Shown piece after piece: positions 59,419 to 64,000 of a DNA stretch of 64,000 nt. The notes beneath the pieces were generated by a model. That model had not been told where the DNA came from. It ran no database searches and saw nothing but the letters and a program-made list of their open reading frames with translations. Made by a program: the position numbers and the translations under genes. The stretch lies in IMG/VR virus record IMGVR_UViG_3300034418_008897, positions 16,525 through 80,524 of that record; one strand, written 5' to 3'. Origin of the DNA: a virus. Numbering within the stretch: position 1 is the stretch's first letter; each line of letters begins with the position of its first letter.

Positions 59419-59985
59419 ATGCCTAATTATTGTTGGAATTCTATTACTATATACAAAGAAGATATTAAATTATTGGAAGAATTAAAATCAAAATTTGAAA
59501 ATAATAGCTTTAATTATAGTATAGATTATTATAAAAATTTATTTCCTGCTGATTATATTTTACCAGATATAGAAATTCATGACATTTATAGTGTTAGTAG
59601 TACTTTTGGCTCTAAGTGGTTTGATTTATCTAGCTGCTATATAGAAGAAGATAATACTTTGATATTAAATGGAGATAGTGCTTGGGGCCCTATTGTACCT
59701 TTAGTAAAAATGCTATCAGAAGCTTATCAATGTAATACTTCTATATATTATGAAGAACCAGGTTGTGATTTTGGTGGTAAAGCTGAATATAATTGTGGAG
59801 AAATTGTAGAAGAATTACACACTACTTACTTGCATATAAGATATATAGATGATGGATTAGAAGCTATTTATAATGAATTTCAAGAAGGTTTTATAAGTTG
59901 TGAAAGATTGGCTGAAATATCTGAATTTGTAAGTGATGAGGATTTTGAAGAAATATTAAATAATTATAAAGATGTACAAAATTAA
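59419..59985 (+). CDS. Api92-like ferredoxin-fold protein (DUF1281)
   Basis: A 188-residue protein. It begins MPNYCWNSITI (family MPNWC-N), then FGSKWFDL, then DSAWGPIVPLVKMLSEAYQC and IYYEEPGCDFGGKAEY, the same order as Api92-like proteins (the family named after an Acyrthosiphon pisum phage). The fold is ferredoxin-like; no function is known. Length is typical. It ends with a Tyr/Glu-rich helix. The next small gene overlaps its end by 14 bases. Confidence 0.85.
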   Translation: MPNYCWNSITIYKEDIKLLEELKSKFENNSFNYSIDYYKNLFPADYILPDIEIHDIYSVSSTFGSKWFDLSSCYIEEDNTLILNGDSAWGPIVPLVKMLSEAYQCNTSIYYEEPGCDFGGKAEYNCGEIVEELHTTYLHIRYIDDGLEAIYNEFQEGFISCERLAEISEFVSDEDFEEILNNYKDVQN

Positions 59986-60124
59986 AAAAGATAATAAGCA
60001 TAGAAATTCTATGAACAACAGAAAAAGTTTAACAATTAAATTTAAAGTTTTAGATAAACATTGTTTTAAAAAAATGTCAGTTAAACTAAAAATGAAAAAC
60101 CCTGAGTTGCAAGAAATGAATTAA
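59972..60124 (+). CDS. Small basic peptide, function unknown
   Basis: A 50-residue, very basic peptide (MYKIKKDNKHRNSMNNRKSL) that starts in the last codons of the Api92-like gene; a second in-frame ATG at 60011 would give 37 residues. Contains a Lys-rich stretch (CFKKMSVKLKMKN). The short length and overlap make it less certain than its neighbours. Confidence 0.4.
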   Translation: MYKIKKDNKHRNSMNNRKSLTIKFKVLDKHCFKKMSVKLKMKNPELQEMN

Positions 60125-60244
60125 AAATTTAACATTACCTCATTGACCATTTCAAAAGCTATATGCTGATGTGATGTAGAGAATTTAATGTACGCATTGA
60201 ATTATAAATAATGTTATTAAGTATAAACAGTAAAATTTAAAATT

Positions 60245-60478
60245 ATGGAAAAAAGAACAATAGTATTAGAACCATCAACTAACACTCACTCATTAAATGC
60301 TAATGATGTTAAGGTTGAAAAAATCGACAATTCAATTTTAAAATTGACAATCGATGGTGAAGGAATTGTAACGCATGGTGAACATGGAACATTGACTACA
60401 GAATCAAAGAATGTTATTAAATATGTACAACAAGAGTACAATCCGGTTACAAGAAAGTTAAGAAACGCTTTCGATTAA
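60245..60478 (+). CDS. Small early protein, function unknown
   Basis: A 77-residue beta-rich protein (MEKRTIVLEPSTNTHSLNAN) with repeating strands (ILKLTIDGEGIVTHG). Codons are more GC-rich than in neighbours, suggesting good expression. It is preceded by 120 bases of leader without a visible gene and followed by a clear terminator at 60496. No family recognised. Confidence 0.55.
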   Translation: MEKRTIVLEPSTNTHSLNANDVKVEKIDNSILKLTIDGEGIVTHGEHGTLTTESKNVIKYVQQEYNPVTRKLRNAFD

Positions 60479-60495
60479 TTAAACCTTAAATTACT

Positions 60496-60521
60496 AGCCA
60501 GGTGTTAATGCCTGGCTTTTT
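60496..60521 (+). terminator. Intrinsic terminator
   Basis: AGCCAGG pairs with CCTGGCT around an eight-base loop, followed by five Ts. It ends three bases before the start of the next microprotein gene, so that gene must either use readthrough or a start hidden in this region. Confidence 0.88.
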
Positions 60522-60524
60522 ATT

Positions 60525-60731
60525 ATGAAGTTAGAGAGGGAAAAATTATTTTATTCAGAAGAAATTGCTTTGTATCTTAGGTTTGCACAAGGTAAAGGTT
60601 TTTTAAAAAGGTTTGAAGGGTTATATGCCTATGATTTTCCTAGGATTGAGGAATATCATAAATGTTATTTTAAAAACAATGAAGCAATAGGGTTAGCCTT
60701 AAATACAGAGGGAATAGAATATTTCATTTAA
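60525..60731 (+). CDS. MKL-YxI family microprotein, copy 3
   Basis: A 68-residue protein (MKLEREKLFYSEEIALYLRF; end GIEYFI). It departs more from the others but keeps MKL, a GFLKRFEG segment, CYFKNNEAIGLAL, and the Y-F-I terminus. It starts three bases after the T-run of a terminator, leaving no room for a leader of its own. Confidence 0.55.
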   Translation: MKLEREKLFYSEEIALYLRFAQGKGFLKRFEGLYAYDFPRIEEYHKCYFKNNEAIGLALNTEGIEYFI

Positions 60732-60750
60732 AAATTAAATTATAAAAATT

Positions 60751-61671
60751 ATGGAAGAAATAATTATTAACATTACATCTATAGAGCAATTAAAAGGATT
60801 ATCTTTAAACTTAACAACAGGTAAATTCTATGACAATGTAAAAAATAAAGATGTAGTAAAATTATTGAAACAAGTATTCACAAATAAAGCTCGTTTTAAA
60901 TCACGTTTTGTAGATTTGCTAAACTCTATTAAAACTAGATTAGATGCTTTCCCAAACTTTCCAGAAGGATTTTTTGACAATTTAGGGGAAGATGATTACT
61001 ATGAATTTGTAAGGTATATTGATTATAACAAAATGCCATATGAAGAAGTAAAAGCATATTGGGCTAAAATGGAAAAGGAACATGGTATCACATATGACAT
61101 ACAAGATACTTCTGTATTTGAATGTGAAGGCCTAATGAATGAATTGTTGGATATGTATGATGATGCTACACCATTCACATATGAGGAAGCATTCAAAATT
61201 GAAAATGAAGAATTTCAAGCAATGGTATTCGGTACTATTGATATTGTTGATATGATTAAAGAATTAGGTTCTAAAAGAATCAAAACAGATGGTAAACGTG
61301 TCAAACATAAAGATTTTTCAACATCAGGAGAATTTCTAGGTATGAAAGAATACGATGTTATTTATGAAACTCATGAAGTAAATTGTAGTAAATTAGGTTT
61401 AAATAGTAATGCTTATGCTTTGAGATGTTGGTGTACTACTACGGATAAAGAACATTGGTTATGGATAGAAGATCAATACAAAGATGATCCATTAGAAGCA
61501 GTAGCATCAACAATGAGAGTACATGAAAATATCATACCACATATTAAAGAAATTAAACGTCAAGGAGATATATTATTAGTTGAAACTGGTGATATAGATA
61601 TCAAACCAGAAGGTGAAATGATTCCTTTAACAGCAGGGCAATATTTTGGGTTTTTAACAGCTCAATCATAA
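60751..61671 (+). CDS. Conserved phage protein (RQGDxLL family), function unknown
   Basis: A 306-residue acidic protein. The C-terminal half has a family-like ordered pattern: KEYDVIYETHEVNCSKLGLN, then YALRCWCTTTDKEHWLWIED, then EAVASTMRVHENIIPHIKEI and KRQGDILLVETGD. The N-terminal 150 residues are helical (VVKLLKQVFTNKARF). Proteins ending in a similar RQGDILL segment are widespread in phages with no known function. Codon use is more GC-rich than neighbours, suggesting good expression. Confidence 0.65.
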   Translation: MEEIIINITSIEQLKGLSLNLTTGKFYDNVKNKDVVKLLKQVFTNKARFKSRFVDLLNSIKTRLDAFPNFPEGFFDNLGEDDYYEFVRYIDYNKMPYEEVKAYWAKMEKEHGITYDIQDTSVFECEGLMNELLDMYDDATPFTYEEAFKIENEEFQAMVFGTIDIVDMIKELGSKRIKTDGKRVKHKDFSTSGEFLGMKEYDVIYETHEVNCSKLGLNSNAYALRCWCTTTDKEHWLWIEDQYKDDPLEAVASTMRVHENIIPHIKEIKRQGDILLVETGDIDIKPEGEMIPLTAGQYFGFLTAQS

Positions 61672-61736
61672 AATACTTACATCAAGCGTATTTCCTTAGA
61701 TTTCACCTGCAAATGGACTACTAAAAATAATGATAA

Positions 61737-61925
61737 ATGAAATTAAAACACCACAAATACATTAATGAAATAGGATTAACTAGCTTTTTTAGAGCTATTC
61801 ATTCAAATTATGGTATGTTGAGAATTGGTTATCTTATAGAAAGAGACAATAAATTATATTATAACAATAAACACGAACTTGTAGGTTATGGTATTTATGG
61901 AAGATTTAAAAATTATTGGATATGA
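61737..61925 (+). CDS. MKL-YxI family microprotein, copy 4
   Basis: A 62-residue protein (MKLKHHKYINEIGLTSFFRA; end KNYWI). It shares MKL, YNNKHELVGYGI and Y-W-I. Its TGA overlaps the start of copy 5 as ATGA, the two copies forming a tandem pair. Confidence 0.6.
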   Translation: MKLKHHKYINEIGLTSFFRAIHSNYGMLRIGYLIERDNKLYYNNKHELVGYGIYGRFKNYWI

Positions 61926-62098
61926 AATTAATAAAAAATGAATATAACTCTACAAAATGGTTTCACACTTATTATAAAAGAAGTAAAAAATCAATTAATG
62001 AAGGATTATGTGTTACTAAATTAAGTAAAAAATATTATTTATTTGATGAAATAGTGGGTTTTGAACTATCTAAAAATGAAAAAAGTTATTATATATAA
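61922..62098 (+). CDS. MKL-YxI family microprotein, copy 5
   Basis: A 58-residue protein (MKLIKNEYNSTKWFHTYYKR; end EKSYYI). The ATG at 61922 is preferred over an in-frame ATG at 61916 because the relatives all begin MKL and because the ATGA overlap is the same as at 62838 and 63729. Close to copy 2 at the end: DEIVGFELSKNEKSYYI. Its TAA overlaps the next gene as TAATG. Confidence 0.65.
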   Translation: MKLIKNEYNSTKWFHTYYKRSKKSINEGLCVTKLSKKYYLFDEIVGFELSKNEKSYYI

Positions 62099-62583
62099 TG
62101 GGAACAAATTTTTATTCAATACCTAAAGTTAAAGACTTAGAAAAGAAAAGACAAAAATTAATTGAAGAAATTCAATCAATGGACATATCAAATGCCGAGC
62201 TTTGTGAAAATCGCTTTAGAATTCATGAAGATGGTTGGGATAGATTATCACCTTGGGATAAATTTATTAACGGTAATTCAATACATTTAGGTAAACGCTC
62301 AATGGGATGGAAGTTTTGTTGGAACTTTAACGATAACAAATACTACTCAAATAAAGAAGAATTATTAGACTTTATTCGTAGTAGAAGAGTTGTCGATGAA
62401 TATGGTGATGAACTACAACCAGATCAATTTATTCAAATGGCATTAGATTGGGGTGAACCCGATGGTATGGTTGCAGATGAAGAGTATATGAAAGAACATC
62501 ATTTTTGGATGTCAGACCCGTCATTATACGCAGATAGAGAAATAGACGGTTTAAGAGTATCATCAAGTACGGAATTTAGTTAA
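62098..62583 (+). CDS. Conserved phage protein (MGTNFY, HLGKRSxGW family)
   Basis: A 161-residue protein with the markers of a widespread phage family: MGTNFYSIPKVKD, then SIHLGKRSMGWKFCWNF, then SNKEELLDFIRSRRVVDEYG. In the family these are MGTNYY, (I)HIGK-S-GW-F and a helix followed by DEYG. Function unknown. Unlike the microproteins, it uses more balanced codons. It is coupled to copy 5 by TAATG. Confidence 0.8.
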   Translation: MGTNFYSIPKVKDLEKKRQKLIEEIQSMDISNAELCENRFRIHEDGWDRLSPWDKFINGNSIHLGKRSMGWKFCWNFNDNKYYSNKEELLDFIRSRRVVDEYGDELQPDQFIQMALDWGEPDGMVADEEYMKEHHFWMSDPSLYADREIDGLRVSSSTEFS

Positions 62584-62601
62584 AAATTAAAAATTAAAAA
62601 T

Positions 62602-62841
62602 ATGTATACAGATATTTCAACAACAAAAGGATACCCAAAAACTTTAATAATCAGAAACCACGAAGGTGGGATGATATGGCAAGTTTATCACGTTGAAAAA
62701 TTGAGTGAAGCTGATAAATTATCAAGCAACGCAACAATGAACGGTTTTGAAGCCATAACTTTAGAGGACTACCAAGAATATATGCAAGAAACTTGGCCTG
62801 AATGGAGAGAAACAGAAGGTAGTAAAGAAATAATTAAATGA
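62602..62841 (+). CDS. Small early protein, function unknown
   Basis: A 79-residue acidic protein (MYTDISTTKGYPKTLIIRNH) with a beta-rich start (GGMIWQVYHVEKLSEADKL) and a C-terminal acidic helix (EDYQEYMQETWPEW). The order NHEGGMIWQVYHVEKLSEAD suggests a small alpha/beta domain. Its TGA overlaps the next start as ATGA. Confidence 0.55.
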   Translation: MYTDISTTKGYPKTLIIRNHEGGMIWQVYHVEKLSEADKLSSNATMNGFEAITLEDYQEYMQETWPEWRETEGSKEIIK

Positions 62842-63011
62842 AATTAATACTTTTTAAAAGCAATGAATTTTATTGTTATAAGTCCCAAGACATCGTAACA
62901 AGACGTATAGGTTATAGAAATTATTATAATCAAGAGAAATGTTATTATAATAATTCAGGTATTATTATAGGTTATGAATATTATAATAAATTACATTATT
63001 ATAATATATAA
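62838..63011 (+). CDS. MKL-YxI family microprotein, copy 6
   Basis: A 57-residue protein (MKLILFKSNEFYCYKSQDIV; end HYYNI). Extremely Tyr/Asn-rich, with runs such as RNYYNQEKCYYNNSG. It shares MKL, IIIGYEYY and Y-N-I. It starts by ATGA overlap, and its TAA runs directly into the second GC-rich island before the tRNA-like gene. Confidence 0.6.
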   Translation: MKLILFKSNEFYCYKSQDIVTRRIGYRNYYNQEKCYYNNSGIIIGYEYYNKLHYYNI

Positions 63012-63167
63012 AATAATTAGCCCTCTGCCTAGCGCTGGGTATGGATCGAAGATGGGGACGGCGGTCTTAAATGACAATAGGTTTTTGAACCTAGCACACT
63101 TCCCTCCGAATCGTGGGTCGGCACAGTTTTTACCGTTTCTGGGGTTATTTTGTAAAAAACGGTTTAT
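63012..63167 (+). other. GC-rich noncoding island upstream of tRNA-Leu-like gene
   Basis: A 156-base island, GC-rich in its first 110 bases, with several possible stems: TAGGTT/AACCTA at about 63079-63095 and ACCGTTT/AAACGGT at 63132-63138 and 63157-63163. GCCTAGC near its start also occurs in the island before the other tRNA. An open frame across it has Pro/Arg-biased composition unlike any gene here and is rejected. It may be a leader, promoter or structured RNA. Confidence 0.55.
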
Positions 63168-63293
63168 AGTCAGGTGGCGGAATTGGTAGACGCATGAATA
63201 AAGGTTAATAGTAAAGATAACGAAGAGTAACCTTGAGATACCCGTAAAGTCAGCTCATAAGTTATCATATAGGTTCGAATCCTGTCCTGACTA
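63168..63293 (+). tRNA. tRNA-Leu-like gene with abnormal ~40-base insertion
   Basis: Acceptor AGTCAGG/CCTGACT, T8, then a tRNA-Leu-type D-arm (GCGGAATTGGTAGACGC), and T-stem ATAGG/CCTGT with loop TTCGAAT and discriminator A. The part between D- and T-arms is 75 bases instead of about 33, and no standard five-pair, seven-loop anticodon arm can be drawn. AAGGTTA/TAACCTT encloses 20 bases in it, and GATA/TATC a second. It may be a tRNA with a small intron, one with an extra element, or a decayed gene. The anticodon is not assignable. Confidence 0.6.
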
Positions 63294-63315
63294 CAAATTA
63301 CAAATTACAAAAGTT

Positions 63316-63528
63316 ATGAAAAATAAAGATTTAAAAATAGAACAAAGAAAATCAGTGTCTATGAACTTCAATGATGCTTGGCACAAAGAAGGAGATTTTA
63401 TAGAGGTAACTGAATGGTCTAATGAAGAAGGTTGGGATATACAAATAAATGATACTAATCATTTTTCTTTTCACTTTACAGAATTTAAGGCTTTAAAGAA
63501 GTTAATAAATTTTTTAGAAAAAAGTTAA
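63316..63528 (+). CDS. Small early protein, function unknown
   Basis: A 70-residue protein (MKNKDLKIEQRKSVSMNFND) with strand-rich middle (WNEEGWDIQINDTNHFSFHF-like pattern at 36-55) and a C-terminal helix (FKALKKLINFLEKS). The strand, W-G-hydrophobic, then helix order is that of a small phage family with a final F-A-L-KKLI helix. It starts 22 bases after the tRNA-like gene. Confidence 0.5.
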   Translation: MKNKDLKIEQRKSVSMNFNDAWHKEGDFIEVTEWSNEEGWDIQINDTNHFSFHFTEFKALKKLINFLEKS

Positions 63529-63534
63529 TTATAT

Positions 63535-63732
63535 ATGAAGTTGATATTAAGTAAAAGTTATTATGATAATAATCAATTATATTTTCTTAATTTTTCTACA
63601 TATGGTATAATTATGCAGGGTTATGAAATAATTAATTGGTACGATGAAACTGTGTCTAAAGTATATTATATTAATAATGAGAAGATTGGTTTTGAAATTA
63701 AAGAAAGTACAATAAAACACTATAATATATGA
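63535..63732 (+). CDS. MKL-YxI family microprotein, copy 7
   Basis: A 65-residue protein (MKLILSKSYYDNNQLYFLNF; end KHYNI). It shares the beginning MKLIL-x-KS with copy 6 and the terminal pattern VYYINNEKIGFEI then YNI. Its stop overlaps the metallophosphoesterase start as ATGA. Confidence 0.65.
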   Translation: MKLILSKSYYDNNQLYFLNFSTYGIIMQGYEIINWYDETVSKVYYINNEKIGFEIKESTIKHYNI

Positions 63733-64000
63733 AAAATATTTACATAGGAGATATACACGGTCGTGATATATGGAAACAGATAGTAGCAGAGAATGAAGAT
63801 GCTGACAATATTGTATTCATTGGTGATTATTTTGATTCATTTGATATACCAGGTGTTGTACAATTAAGAAATGCTAGAGATATAGTAGAATTTAAAAAAT
63901 CCACAGAATTAGATCCTAGCAAACGAGTTTACTTGTTAATAGGAAACCATGATATTCATTATATGCGAGGTATTAACGGTAAAGGTACAACTAGTGGTTT
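63729..64000 (+). CDS. Metallophosphoesterase (calcineurin-like), truncated at window edge
   Basis: The first 90 residues of a gene that runs off the right end. MKNIYIGDIHGRDIWK (D8, H10), then IVFIGDYFDSFD (D33) and VYLLIGNHDIHYM (N73, H74, D75) are the three metal-binding blocks of calcineurin-like phosphoesterases. Phage members include PrpE/serine-threonine-phosphatase-like enzymes and Ap4A hydrolases; the substrate cannot be told from this part. Its ATG overlaps the preceding microprotein stop. Confidence 0.85.
   Translation, partial: MKNIYIGDIHGRDIWKQIVAENEDADNIVFIGDYFDSFDIPGVVQLRNARDIVEFKKSTELDPSKRVYLLIGNHDIHYMRGINGKGTTSG

Noticed and set aside
62974-63189. 71-residue plus-strand open frame across the second GC-rich island
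   Set aside because: It overlaps a microprotein gene, the island and the tRNA-like acceptor stem, and its sequence is unlike a protein.
63194-63268. Group I intron in the tRNA-Leu-like gene
   Set aside because: The extra sequence is about 42 bases, far below the size of a group I intron, and no conserved core pairings (P3/P7 type) were found.
1-64000. Alternative genetic code (stop-codon reassignment, known in some crAss-like phages)
   Set aside because: Large late genes (TerL, portal, capsid, muzzle-like) are open under the standard code, with TAA, TAG and TGA all used as stops and no suppressor tRNA seen.
1-64000. CRISPR arrays, integrase, attachment sites or insertion sequences
   Set aside because: No regular spaced repeats, recombinase motifs or terminal inverted repeats with transposase genes were found on either strand.

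Overview
The window looks like part of the genome of a large, AT-rich, tailed double-stranded DNA phage of the crAss-like type (order Crassvirales or a close relative), probably infecting a Bacteroidetes host. The reasons are: the late-gene order large terminase, portal, scaffold-like protein, major capsid protein, ring/adaptor-type proteins, one giant tail-barrel (muzzle-like) protein, then fibres; start codons preceded by A/T-rich leaders instead of Shine-Dalgarno sequences; and virion proteins that look built for a Gram-negative envelope. All genes read cleanly with the standard code. No host genes, integrase, insertion sequences or CRISPR arrays were seen. Family assignments come from reading motifs by eye; no database search was possible.

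The genome switches direction once, at about 49.6-50.2 kb. Everything to the left (1-49,597) is on the minus strand and is the late/structural arm; everything to the right (50,188-64,000) is on the plus strand and consists of short, probably early, accessory genes. The switch is a 590 bp gene-free stretch with a core of about 64 percent GC, very unlike its surroundings.

The late arm, in transcription order (right to left), begins with a set of probable virion cargo or ejection proteins (49.6-37 kb): two beta-barrel-like proteins, a degenerate GIY-YIG protein, a lytic transglycosylase, a cysteine-peptidase-like plus lysozyme-like protein, a P-loop plus ADP-ribosyltransferase polyvalent protein and an HExxH metallopeptidase. 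Most of them share a short terminal peptide motif. Next come the packaging genes and TerL (36.5-33.6 kb), a tandem GroES-like protein, the portal, small structural proteins, a scaffold candidate and the major capsid protein (25.2 kb). Ring/adaptor-type proteins follow (25.1-18.8 kb), interrupted by a bacterial-type ferritin and a cysteine-rich basic protein, then a 1792-residue muzzle-like protein. The arm ends in a 13 kb array of Ig-like, beta-helix and repeat-containing fibre/adhesin genes interleaved with small proteins (13.4-0 kb).

The early arm has few recognisable functions: a nucleotidyltransferase-like protein overlapping a deaminase, a zincin, an Api92-type ferredoxin-like protein, several widespread phage families of unknown function, small membrane proteins, a secreted protein and, at the right edge, a metallophosphoesterase. 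It also carries one clear CAU tRNA and one tRNA-Leu-like gene with an abnormal insertion.

The most unusual signals are: (1) a shared KKGGxLYxKKaromatic-QxG motif on the cargo proteins; (2) three copies of a leader that can fold as an H-type pseudoknot just before start codons at 50.6, 50.85 and 52.07 kb; (3) a dispersed family of seven microproteins beginning MKL and ending Tyr-X-Ile; and (4) a repeated layout of microprotein gene, GC-rich noncoding island and tRNA.
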